Positions 7,540 through 14,496 of a stretch of 14,496 nucleotides of DNA are shown here, piece by piece. The notes under the pieces are model-generated. The model ran no database searches. It was not told the origin of the DNA and saw only the letters and a program-made list of their open reading frames with translations. Both the position numbers and the translations under genes were made by a program. The number at the start of each line of letters is the position of its first letter. The stretch's first letter is position 1. The stretch covers positions 1-14,496 of the forward strand of contig SLDH01000170.1 in NCBI GenBank assembly GCA_007125415.1. The letters run 5' to 3'. The DNA comes from Roseovarius sp. (GTDB taxonomy: Bacteria; Pseudomonadota; Alphaproteobacteria; Rhodobacterales; Rhodobacteraceae).

Positions 7540-9189
7540 GTGCTCAGAGCGCTGCAAATCCGGGATATGCTGATCATCGACCGGCTGGAGCTAGATTTCC
7601 AGCCAGGCCTTAACGTGCTGACGGGCGAGACCGGCGCGGGGAAATCCATCCTGCTTGACTCGCTGGGCTTCGTGCTGGGCTGGCGCGGCCGGGCAGAGCT
7701 TGTCCGGCAGGGGGCTGAACAGGGCGAGGTCACGGCCGAATTCGATCTTGCCACAGATCATCCGGCCCGCGAGGTCCTGCGGGATGCCGGGCTGCCGGAG
7801 GAGGACACGCTTCTTTTGCGCCGGGTCAATTTTCCTGACGGGCGCAAGACTGCCTGGGTCAATGACCGCCGTTGCTCGGGCGAGGTGCTGCGTCGGCTTT
7901 CGGAAACTCTTGTGGAGTTGCATGGACAGCATGATGATCGCGGCCTGCTGAACCCGTCCGGCCACCGCGATCTGCTAGACAGCTATGGGCGGCTGGGTGA
8001 TTTGCGCGCGAGGGTGCGCGGTGCCTGGCGCGAGGTGGCGGCAGGGCGCAAGGCGCTGGCCGAGGCCGAGGCGGCGCAGGAGGCCTTGCGCAACGAAGAA
8101 GAGTTTTTGCGCCATGCTGTGAAAGAGCTCGAAACGCTGGAGCCCCAGCCGGGCGAAGAGGCGGAACTCGATGCGCGCCGGAGGCTGATGCAGGGGGCCG
8201 AGCGCATGCGAGAGGATATCGCGAAGGCCGCGCAGGCCCTGGGCCATGAGGGCGCGGAAGGGGCCGCGCGGGACGCACTGCGCTGGCTTGAAGGGGTGTC
8301 GGATCAGGCGGATGGCGCGCTGGAAGAGCCCCTGGCGGCACTGTCGCGCGCGCTTGTGGAGCTTGACGAGGCCGCGCTTGGCGTCGCGCAGGCCATGGAG
8401 CGGCTCACCTTTGATCCGCATGCGCTGGAGGCAACGGAGGAACGGCTTTTCGCCATCCGGGCGCTTGCGCGCAAACACGGTGTTGCCCCCGATATGCTGA
8501 GCGCCCTTGCGGACGATCTGAAGGGGCAGTTGCAGGCGCTCGATCAGGGGGCGGACAGGCTCGAGGTGTTGCGCGACGCACTTGCCGCAGCGCAATCGAG
8601 CTATGCAGTGCAAGCAGATGCGCTGAGTGCCGCTCGCCAGAGCGCGGCAACCGCGCTTGATATTGCGGTGATGGATGAACTTGCGCCGCTGAAGATGGAA
8701 CGCGCCGTGTTCCAGACGCGCCTTGCCCCCGCCGAGGCCGGGCCGGATGGGCGCGATGAGGTGACCTTCACTGTGGCCACGAATCCCGGCGCACCGGCCG
8801 GCGCGCTCAACAAGATCGCTTCGGGCGGCGAGTTGAGCCGCTTTCTGCTGGCGCTCAAAGTCTGCCTGACCGGCACCGAAAGCGGGTTGACGCTGATTTT
8901 CGATGAGATTGATCGCGGTGTGGGTGGGGCCACTGCAGGTGCGGTGGGTCGCAGGCTGGCGCAGCTTGCGTCAGGTGGTCAGGTGCTCGTGGTCACGCAT
9001 TCGCCGCAGGTGGCGGCGCGAGGTGCGTATCACTGGCGGGTGGAAAAGCAGGTTGTGGGCGATGTGACGCTCTCGAGCGTCACCGCTCTGGCCCACGCAG
9101 AGCGCGTGGACGAGATCGCCCGCATGCTCGCCGATGATCGCATCACCGACGAAGCCCGCGCCGCCGCCAAGGCGCTGATCGCTGATTAG
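7540..9189 (+). CDS. recN: DNA repair protein RecN
   Basis: RecN is a cytoplasmic SMC-like ATPase that acts early in double-strand break repair, holding DNA ends for RecA-dependent recombination. The 549-residue length is normal. The N-terminal half-domain has Walker A GETGAGKS (29-36) and the family motif ELHGQHDDRGLLNP. A charged central region (about 150-370) is the coiled coil. The C-terminal half-domain has the ABC signature SGGEL (428-432), Walker B LIFDEID (452-458), and a VVTHSPQVAA switch region. The start is GTG, with AGGGGGG at 7528-7534 five nt upstream. It follows bamD by 21 bp. No LexA-type operator was recognised before it, so SOS control, if any, is not visible here. Confidence 0.97.
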   Translation: MLRALQIRDMLIIDRLELDFQPGLNVLTGETGAGKSILLDSLGFVLGWRGRAELVRQGAEQGEVTAEFDLATDHPAREVLRDAGLPEEDTLLLRRVNFPDGRKTAWVNDRRCSGEVLRRLSETLVELHGQHDDRGLLNPSGHRDLLDSYGRLGDLRARVRGAWREVAAGRKALAEAEAAQEALRNEEEFLRHAVKELETLEPQPGEEAELDARRRLMQGAERMREDIAKAAQALGHEGAEGAARDALRWLEGVSDQADGALEEPLAALSRALVELDEAALGVAQAMERLTFDPHALEATEERLFAIRALARKHGVAPDMLSALADDLKGQLQALDQGADRLEVLRDALAAAQSSYAVQADALSAARQSAATALDIAVMDELAPLKMERAVFQTRLAPAEAGPDGRDEVTFTVATNPGAPAGALNKIASGGELSRFLLALKVCLTGTESGLTLIFDEIDRGVGGATAGAVGRRLAQLASGGQVLVVTHSPQVAARGAYHWRVEKQVVGDVTLSSVTALAHAERVDEIARMLADDRITDEARAAAKALIAD

Positions 9190-9353
9190 AGGCAATCTCG
9201 ATCAATCTTAGGCACTCTGCACCAAGCCGCGGCCCAGCGATGCGCGGCGGCCTGCGGCCTTTGCTCCGCGCAGGGTCGAGGAACATTCGCAGGTGAACCC
9301 GATCAGACGCAAAATGCTATAAATACCCGTCCAATACCGCTTTCAGCGAGCTG

Positions 9354-10112
9354 TCAGAGATGCTGGCCGCCATTGATGGGAATCTCGGCACCGTTCACAT
9401 AGGACGCCTTGGAACTGCAGAGAAACGAAACCACCTCGGCCACCTCATTGGGGCTGCCGAGCCGCTTCATGGGCACTTCGGTGCGCACCAACTCATCCGT
9501 GCCGGGCGACAGGATCGACGTGGCGATCTCACCCGGTGAAATCGCGTTCACGCGGACCCCGCTTTCGGCCAGCTCATAGGCCAGTTCGCGGGTGAGAGCC
9601 GAGAGCCCTGCCTTTGACACGGCATAGGCCGCCCCGGCGAAAGGATGCACCTGAGCGCCGGCAATAGAGGTCACGTTGACAATGGCGCCGCCGGACTTCT
9701 TAAGTGGTGCCAGAAGGTTATGGCAAAGCCGCAGGGGCGCCACGAGATTGACCATCTGCACGCGCTTGAACACCTCGACGGGGGTTTCGGTGGCCGAGAG
9801 CCGTCCGCCGCCGGCAGCCTTGGGCGAGATACCCGCATTGTTGACGAGCGCGCCAAGCCCCCTGTCGCCCAGCTTTTCGCGCAGGCGCGCGCAGGCCATG
9901 TCGATGGAGGCCTCATCGGCCAGATCGACCTCGATATGTTTGACGATGCCCTCGGCCCAGGGGCAGACATTCGAGAACGGGGTACGCGCCAGCGTATATA
10001 CTTCCCAGCCGGTGCGGTGAAACTCCTTCACGATCGCATGCCCGATGCCCCGGCTGGCCCCGGTGACTGCGACAATGGGTTTCGGCAAGGCAGCTTGGGT
10101 GGCATCGCTCAT
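9354..10112 (-). CDS. short-chain dehydrogenase/reductase (SDR)
   Basis: This is a classical SDR oxidoreductase of 252 residues with a Rossmann fold. Visible motifs are TGASRGIG (17-24, cofactor loop), VDLAD (62-66), NNAG (91-94), and the catalytic set Asn122, Ser149, Tyr163 and Lys167 (YAVSK). It also has the SPGEI segment after strand 6 and a normal end (VNGAEIPINGGQHL). The residue after strand 2 is basic (LAR, Arg43) rather than acidic, which by family experience leans to NADP(H). The substrate cannot be read from the sequence. A GGAG ribosome site lies upstream on the - strand. It follows the FAD oxidase gene by 69 bp on the same strand and is convergent with recN, so it may work with the oxidase, but this is inference. 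Confidence 0.9.
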   Translation of the reverse strand: MSDATQAALPKPIVAVTGASRGIGHAIVKEFHRTGWEVYTLARTPFSNVCPWAEGIVKHIEVDLADEASIDMACARLREKLGDRGLGALVNNAGISPKAAGGGRLSATETPVEVFKRVQMVNLVAPLRLCHNLLAPLKKSGGAIVNVTSIAGAQVHPFAGAAYAVSKAGLSALTRELAYELAESGVRVNAISPGEIATSILSPGTDELVRTEVPMKRLGSPNEVAEVVSFLCSSKASYVNGAEIPINGGQHL

Positions 10113-10181
10113 GGGGTCACGCTCCGCTCTCGCGCACCAGTCATGCGCAGAGCCTAGCGCGGATGCGCCGCAATAGCCACA

Positions 10182-11570
10182 TCAGGTTTCGCCAGCAGGC
10201 CGCGGCGGAACCAGTTTGCCGGGATTGAGGATATTGTCGGGGTCCAGCGCCTGTTTGATCGCCCCCATCATTGCCCAGGCCCCCCCATGCTCGGCCTGCA
10301 TGTAACCGAGCTTGCCGATGCCGATGCCATGCTCGCCCGAACAGGTGCCGCCCAGGGCCAGGGCGCGCTCGACCATGCGCCGCGAGGCGGCGGCGGCGCG
10401 GGCCACCTCTTCGGTATCGGCCTCGTCGATCAGCAGTATGGCATGAAAATTGCCATCGCCCACATGGCCCAGAATGGGGCCTTGGAGCTGCGACTGTGCA
10501 AGATCCTCGCGGGTGGCTTCGATCGCCTCGGCCAGGGCCGAGATGGGCACACAGATATCCGTGACGATGGCGCGCGCTCCGGGGCGGGCGTTCAGGATCG
10601 CGAGATAGGCGTTGTGCCGCATCGCCCAGAGCGCCGTGCGATCCTCCGCGCGGATGCCCCAATCGAACCCCGCGCCGCCATGCTCCTGCGCGACCTCTCC
10701 GAAATGCCGGGCCTGTTCCGTGACGGAAGCTTCACTGCCATGAAACTCCAGCAGAAGGTGCGGTGCGGCCCGCAATTCTGATCCGGAATAGGCATTGACC
10801 GCCCTGACGCTGTCTTCGTCCAGTAATTCGATCCGCGCAACCGGCAGACCCATCTGAATCGTGTCGATCGCCGCATTGACTGCCACACGGACAGATGGAA
10901 AGGCGCAAACCGCGGCAGAGATCCGTTCGGGCTGGCCATGCAGGCGCAGCGTGATCTCGGTAATGAGGCCAAGCGTGCCTTCGGAGCCGACGAAGAGCCC
11001 GGTGAGGTCATAGCCTGCGCTGCTCTTGCGGGCGCGGGTGCCGGTTCGGATGATCTCGCCCCTCGCAGTCACCACCTCGAGACCGAGGACGTTGTCGCGC
11101 ATGGTCCCGTAACGCACGCTCGTGGTGCCGCTTGCCCGTGTGGCCGTCATCCCGCCGAGCGAGGCATTGGCCCCCGGATCGACCGGAAAGAAAAGCCCAG
11201 TCGCGCGCAGATCCTCGTTCAGCGCCTCGCGGGTCACACCGGGCTGCACGGTCGCATCCATATCGGCGGGGCGGATCGCGATGATGCGGTTCATCCGCGC
11301 AAAATCCACGCTGATGCCGCCCGACAGGGCCTGCGCCTGCCCCTCGAGCGAGGTGCCCGTGCCCCATCCGATGACCGGGCAGCACTGCTGGGCGCAGATC
11401 CGCATGATGGCCGCCACCTCCTCGGTGGTTTCGGGATAGGCAATGGCGTCCGGGGGGCTGACGGGAAAATGCGAGATGCTGCGACCGTGCAACGCCAGAT
11501 CGGACTTGGACCGGCTCACGCGTTCGCCTAACATTGCCGAGATGGCCGTGATCGCACTCTCGATACTCAT
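10182..11570 (-). CDS. FAD-binding oxidase, D-lactate/glycolate dehydrogenase type
   Basis: This is a 462-residue flavoenzyme with an N-terminal FAD-binding type 4 (PCMH) domain and a C-terminal FAD-linked oxidase domain. Evidence is the FAD-binding segments GWGTGTSLEGQAQ, PGANASLGGM and RYGTMRDNVLGLEVVTARG, then GLFVGSEGTLGLITEITLRL, the metal-site histidine motif HVGDGNFH (369-376) and GTCSGEHGIGIGKLGYM (408-424, with Glu413-His414). These are shared by D-lactate dehydrogenase (cytochrome) and GlcD-type 2-hydroxyacid dehydrogenases, which oxidise D-2-hydroxy acids and pass electrons to the respiratory chain. The absence of adjacent glcE/glcF makes a single-subunit D-lactate dehydrogenase more likely than glycolate oxidase. 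AAAAGGGC sits about 6 nt before the ATG. The gene is divergent from the CLC gene, with 89 bp between starts. Confidence 0.9.
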   Translation of the reverse strand: MSIESAITAISAMLGERVSRSKSDLALHGRSISHFPVSPPDAIAYPETTEEVAAIMRICAQQCCPVIGWGTGTSLEGQAQALSGGISVDFARMNRIIAIRPADMDATVQPGVTREALNEDLRATGLFFPVDPGANASLGGMTATRASGTTSVRYGTMRDNVLGLEVVTARGEIIRTGTRARKSSAGYDLTGLFVGSEGTLGLITEITLRLHGQPERISAAVCAFPSVRVAVNAAIDTIQMGLPVARIELLDEDSVRAVNAYSGSELRAAPHLLLEFHGSEASVTEQARHFGEVAQEHGGAGFDWGIRAEDRTALWAMRHNAYLAILNARPGARAIVTDICVPISALAEAIEATREDLAQSQLQGPILGHVGDGNFHAILLIDEADTEEVARAAAASRRMVERALALGGTCSGEHGIGIGKLGYMQAEHGGAWAMMGAIKQALDPDNILNPGKLVPPRPAGET

Positions 11571-11659
11571 GCGCTGCCCTTTTATGAATGAGCCTGTCTC
11601 GACATTAGGCGATCAGAGCGGTTTCCGAAAGATGACTGTTTTCAGTGAGAAACGCCGCA

Positions 11660-13348
11660 ATGAGTGCCTCTGAACCCTCAATCTGGTCCCAAAAAAAGGA
11701 TGCGGTGGTGTCGAGCATCCGCAAGGGCTGGGATATCCTGAGGGACCGGGGGCCAAGCCAGTTCCAGTTCTGGCTGATCGCGCTGATCATCGGGATCGCG
11801 GCGGGTTTTGCTGCACTTCTCTTTCGCAAGGGGATCAATGTCCTGCAGGGCTGGGCCTATGGTGCTGACGACATGAGCCTTGTCCATTCCGTTGCGGCGG
11901 ATTTGCCCTGGTACTGGCTGGTGATCGTGCCCACATGCGGAGGCCTGATCGTCGGGCTGATCCTCCATCATTTCACGCCAGATGCCCGTGTCCGCTCGGT
12001 TGCGGAGGTGATCGAAGGGGCTGCCTTGCATGATGGCCGGGTGGAGAAACGGGCAGGCCTTGCCTCGGCGCTGGCCTCGATGATCACGCTGGGCACCGGC
12101 GGCTCCTCGGGGCGCGAAGGGCCGGTGGTGCATCTGGCGGGGGTGATCTCAAGCTGGGTGAGCAACCGCATCAACGCCGATGGCATCACCGGGCGCGACC
12201 TTCTGGGGTGCGCGGTTGCGGCGGCTGTCTCCGCCTCGTTCAACGCGCCTATCGCCGGCGCACTTTTCGCGCTGGAGGTGGTGCTGCGCCATTTCGCCAT
12301 CCATGCCTTTGCACCGATTGTCATTGCCAGCGTTGCAGGCACGGTGATCACCCGGCTGGCATTCGGGGATATGGCGGAATTTGCGCTGGTCGAGACAACG
12401 GCCCTTCAATTCTATGTGGAATTGCCGGCCTTTCTGCTGCTTGGGCTTCTGTGCGGCCTTGTGGCCTCGGTGATGATGAAGGCGATCTTTCTTGCCGAGG
12501 ATGTGGGCAACAACCTGCAGGCGCGTACAAGAATTCCACGCTATCTGCGCCCTGCGGCCGCAGGCCTGATGCTGGGGGCAATCGCGATCTGGTTTCCGCA
12601 TATCATCGGCGTGGGTTACGAGACGACCTTTGCCGCGCTGAACGGCGACCTGCTTCTGCGGGAGGCTGTTATCTTTGCGGTCCTCAAGGTGATTGCCGTG
12701 GCGATCACGCTTGGCGGGCGCATGGGGGGCGGGGTGTTCTCGCCCTCGCTGATGATCGGGGCGTTGACGGGGCTGGCCTTCGGGCTTGTCGCCACCGGGC
12801 TCTTTCCGAATGTCTCGGGCTCGCACACGCTCTATGCCCTGGCCGGGTTGGGGGCCGTGGCCGCCGCCGTGCTGGGCGCGCCGATCTCGACCACGCTCAT
12901 CGTCTTCGAGCTGACGGGCGATTGGCAGACCGGCCTTGCGGTGATGGTGGCTGTCTCTATGTCGACGGTGCTGGGGTCCAAACTCGTGCGCCGGTCCTTC
13001 TTTCTGGCGCAGCTTCACCGGCGCGGTGTGCGGCTGGCGGCCGGGCCGCAGGCCTATCTTCTGGGCATGTTTCGGGTGTCAAGGCTGATGCGGCCGAAGG
13101 ATGACCCGCGTGCGGCGAACGAGGCGCGTTGCTGGTCGCTGATCGAGGAGGGCATCTATATCGACGGCAACGCGACTCTTGAGGTGGCGATGCCGATCTT
13201 CGAGAAATCCACCGTTCCCGTGATTCCGGTTGTCAGCCTCTCGGGCGAGGGCAAGGCGCCTGAATTGCTGGGCGCCTTGTTTCATGTGGATGCGCTCAAG
13301 GCTTATAATCGCGCGCTCGCCGCGGTATCGGAGGAAGAACATAGCTGA
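11660..13348 (+). CDS. CLC-family chloride channel/transporter
   Basis: This is a 562-residue inner-membrane protein of the CLC superfamily, with about ten or more hydrophobic helices. It has the GREGP motif with gating Glu153 (GTGGSSGREGP), the GGGVFSP filter motif (356-362) and the helix pair around LGAPISTTLIVFELTGDW. The usual first filter motif (GSGIP/GHGVP) reads VRSVAEV, with Ser113. The internal proton glutamate of E. coli ClcA (Glu203) aligns with Val207. The C-terminal 100 residues look like a single, degenerate CBS-type segment (EEGIYIDGNATLEVAMPIFEKSTVPVIPVV). The ATG at 11660 is chosen over an in-frame GTG at 11645 because AGTGAG (11644-11649) can serve as its ribosome site. Whether it is a channel or an exchanger is undecided. 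Confidence 0.93.
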   Translation: MSASEPSIWSQKKDAVVSSIRKGWDILRDRGPSQFQFWLIALIIGIAAGFAALLFRKGINVLQGWAYGADDMSLVHSVAADLPWYWLVIVPTCGGLIVGLILHHFTPDARVRSVAEVIEGAALHDGRVEKRAGLASALASMITLGTGGSSGREGPVVHLAGVISSWVSNRINADGITGRDLLGCAVAAAVSASFNAPIAGALFALEVVLRHFAIHAFAPIVIASVAGTVITRLAFGDMAEFALVETTALQFYVELPAFLLLGLLCGLVASVMMKAIFLAEDVGNNLQARTRIPRYLRPAAAGLMLGAIAIWFPHIIGVGYETTFAALNGDLLLREAVIFAVLKVIAVAITLGGRMGGGVFSPSLMIGALTGLAFGLVATGLFPNVSGSHTLYALAGLGAVAAAVLGAPISTTLIVFELTGDWQTGLAVMVAVSMSTVLGSKLVRRSFFLAQLHRRGVRLAAGPQAYLLGMFRVSRLMRPKDDPRAANEARCWSLIEEGIYIDGNATLEVAMPIFEKSTVPVIPVVSLSGEGKAPELLGALFHVDALKAYNRALAAVSEEEHS

Positions 13349-13535
13349 TGGCAGGCGCTTCACCACGCCGGGGCGACGGTGCTTTGTGGCAGCCAAGACA
13401 CTCAAACCGTTGTGCTTCTTGCACGGTTGCACTGCGCCCTCCCGGGGGGAGTGTCGGGCGCGGCCCGGGCTGGTCGCCCGGGCAAAGCGTGTGGGGGAGT
13501 CGTGGGGGGGAACAATTTCCCGCCCTCTGTGTCAA

Positions 13536-13559
13536 AACAGTCCTGCGCTGGACTTTTTC
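13536..13559. terminator. candidate bidirectional terminator
   Basis: AGTCC (13540-13544) and GGACT (13551-13555) form a 5-bp stem with the loop TGCGCT. An A-rich 5' flank and a T-run (13555-13559) follow, and the reverse strand reads GGACTGTTTT. Lying between convergent genes, it could end transcripts from both sides, but the stem is short. Confidence 0.4.
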
Positions 13560-13572
13560 AGCAGCCTGTTAA
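13551..13572. repeat. insertion-sequence-end-like fragment
   Basis: The string ACTTTTTCAGCAGCCTGTTA (13553-13572) resembles sequence I recall from terminal inverted repeats and 3' flanks of some IS elements (ACTTTTTCAACAGCCTG type). No transposase and no matching opposite end is visible in the window, so at most this is a remnant. It overlaps the candidate terminator, which may be the better explanation. Confidence 0.25.
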
Positions 13573-13661
13573 ATCGTCTAGGGGCGCTGATGCCGCAGCC
13601 GCTCTAAGCGCGCGCCGGAAAGTCGGGCACCTCTCTCATCGCGGTGACGATCTATGATCGT

Positions 13662-14496
13662 TCACTCTGACTTTGAGGTGTAGGCGGGCAGCACATCACG
13701 GACGATCTCCATGACACCGAGCCAGAAATCGAGATCATCGTCGCTTGCCTCTGCCTGCATGCGCTCGATCTCCGAGACCGCCCCGTCGCCGTGCTGCGAA
13801 ATGAATGCACCCGCCGTCACAACCAGATCGACCGCGCACCCATCCGGGCGCAGGTCCCATATCGGGTCCGCGCGTTCGCGCGTGCCGCACCGGTTATCAG
13901 GCGCAAGTCCGAGGCGAATGAGCCCGGCGAGATCCCCCAGAACCAGCGGCGAATCCCCGAAATAGCTGTGCCCCAGCAGATCCGCATCGATCTCCGATGC
14001 ATCGAGCGTGGTCAGCCCCGCCACCCGCAACGGCTCGCCCGAGGAGTCACCGGCGCGCGGGGCCCCGTGAATGCGGCGCGATACCAGCAGCGCGCGGTCA
14101 TTGCGCGAGGCGTAAAGCGTCACCCCGTCGGCACGGTCGCGCAGGATATCGAGACGAACGACGAGTTCGTTGCGATCGACATCGGGCGCCCCCAGCACGA
14201 CATGGCCAAGATCGCGCTCGGGGTGATCGCGCAAGAAAATCTCAAGCGCCTCCAGCAGATAGCGGTTGCCCATGGAATGGGCGATGATATGCAGCTTGCC
14301 CGTTCCCCGGGTCGCCAGTTCGAGATATTCCGACAAGGCCGGACGTGACGACAGCACGTTGTTCGCATCCGCGAGATATCCCAGCAGAGTGCCGCGAGAG
14401 GGCCAGGAGAAATACATGGCCTGCCCCGGAAATTCGAGGTCGAAGGCGAGCTGGGCAGCCCGAAGCGCGCCATCGTGGAAGTCAAGATTGTAGCCA
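13662..14496 (-). CDS. alpha/beta hydrolase, DUF900-like (5' truncated by window edge)
   Basis: The gene enters from the right edge. The 277 visible residues begin GYNLDFHDGALRAAQLAFDL, so the true start lies outside the window and an ATG at 14417 is internal. Features are FEFPG/YFSWPSRGTLLGYLADANNV-like spacing, the nucleophile elbow AHSMGNRYLLEAL, VVLGAPDVDR with an Asp after the following strand, and GHSYFGD near the C-terminal catalytic His. This pattern matches DUF900 (PF05990) serine hydrolases, often lipase/esterase-like, with no firm substrate. The final 90 residues (PIWDLRPDGCAVDLVVTAGAF, then acidic helices) are not recognised. It is convergent with the CLC gene. Family is assigned by pattern recall and substrate is unknown. 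Confidence 0.85.
   Translation of the reverse strand, partial: GYNLDFHDGALRAAQLAFDLEFPGQAMYFSWPSRGTLLGYLADANNVLSSRPALSEYLELATRGTGKLHIIAHSMGNRYLLEALEIFLRDHPERDLGHVVLGAPDVDRNELVVRLDILRDRADGVTLYASRNDRALLVSRRIHGAPRAGDSSGEPLRVAGLTTLDASEIDADLLGHSYFGDSPLVLGDLAGLIRLGLAPDNRCGTRERADPIWDLRPDGCAVDLVVTAGAFISQHGDGAVSEIERMQAEASDDDLDFWLGVMEIVRDVLPAYTSKSE

Larger units (their letters stand above)
13349..13661. other. non-coding spacer between convergent genes
   Basis: This 313-bp stretch lies between the stops of the CLC gene and the hydrolase. Short reading frames across it have no recognisable protein features. It has unusual composition, with G-runs (around 13492-13510) and several GC-rich inverted repeats, for example GCCCGGG at 13463-13469 and CCCGGGC at 13477-13483. 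It also holds a terminator-like hairpin at 13536-13559 and a sequence resembling an insertion-sequence end at 13551-13572. A bulged hairpin (13644-13665) starts at the hydrolase stop codon. Confidence 0.7.

Noticed and set aside
9241..9272. TGCGCGG...CCGCGCA hairpin between recN and the SDR gene as a terminator
   Set aside because: The stem is 7 bp with an 18-nt loop and no T-run on either side. The 164-bp spacer holds no stronger signal.
9318..9323. TATAAA hexamer as a promoter -10 element
   Set aside because: No matching -35 element at proper spacing, and it would point antisense into the SDR gene.
13463..13483. GCCCGGG-N7-CCCGGGC stem as the CLC terminator
   Set aside because: The stem is perfect but no T-run follows on either strand. 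It is noted only as part of the spacer.
13379..13657. 92-codon open frame in the spacer after the CLC gene
   Set aside because: Low-complexity composition, no family resemblance, and it runs through hairpins and G-runs typical of non-coding DNA.

Overview
The window is chromosomal DNA from an alphaproteobacterium, most likely a member of the Rhodobacteraceae/Roseobacter group. The evidence is the high GC content, the gene order DUF2484-murB-ddl-ftsQ-ftsA-ftsZ ... bamD-recN, the long C-terminal linker of FtsZ, and protein sequences that look typical of that group (for example the insertion after GSTFRNP in MurB and the DASCNR end of Ddl). The genus cannot be fixed by eye.

Bases 64-6278 are the distal part of the division and cell wall (dcw) cluster, all on the + strand. 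They hold a small DUF2484 membrane protein, murB and ddl (UDP-MurNAc and D-Ala-D-Ala for peptidoglycan), ftsQ (divisome bitopic protein), ftsA (membrane tether for FtsZ) and ftsZ (Z-ring GTPase). From murB to ftsA the genes are packed tightly: ddl/ftsQ overlap by 13 bp and ftsQ/ftsA by 4 bp, so transcription and translation are probably coupled. ftsZ has its own 175-bp leader with palindromes and is followed by a strong intrinsic terminator at 6335-6376.

Bases 6377-6672 are non-coding. In the Rhodobacteraceae I know, lpxC lies here between ftsZ and bamD. It is absent from this window. After the gap, bamD (outer-membrane assembly lipoprotein) and recN (DNA repair SMC-like ATPase) form a two-gene unit on the + strand.

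Bases 9190-14496 are accessory metabolism and transport. An SDR oxidoreductase and an FAD-linked oxidase of the D-lactate dehydrogenase type lie on the - strand. A CLC-family chloride transporter is divergent from the oxidase on the + strand. A convergent, 5'-truncated DUF900-type alpha/beta hydrolase runs off the right edge on the - strand. The 313-bp spacer between the last two holds a terminator-like hairpin and a sequence resembling an insertion-sequence end.

I found no tRNA, rRNA, CRISPR array, intact mobile element or obviously new multi-gene system. The best leads are the missing lpxC, a 9-bp palindrome-containing motif (ATGACGTCA) shared by the leaders of ftsZ and bamD at nearly the same distance from their start codons, and an unusual pore-motif set in the CLC protein.
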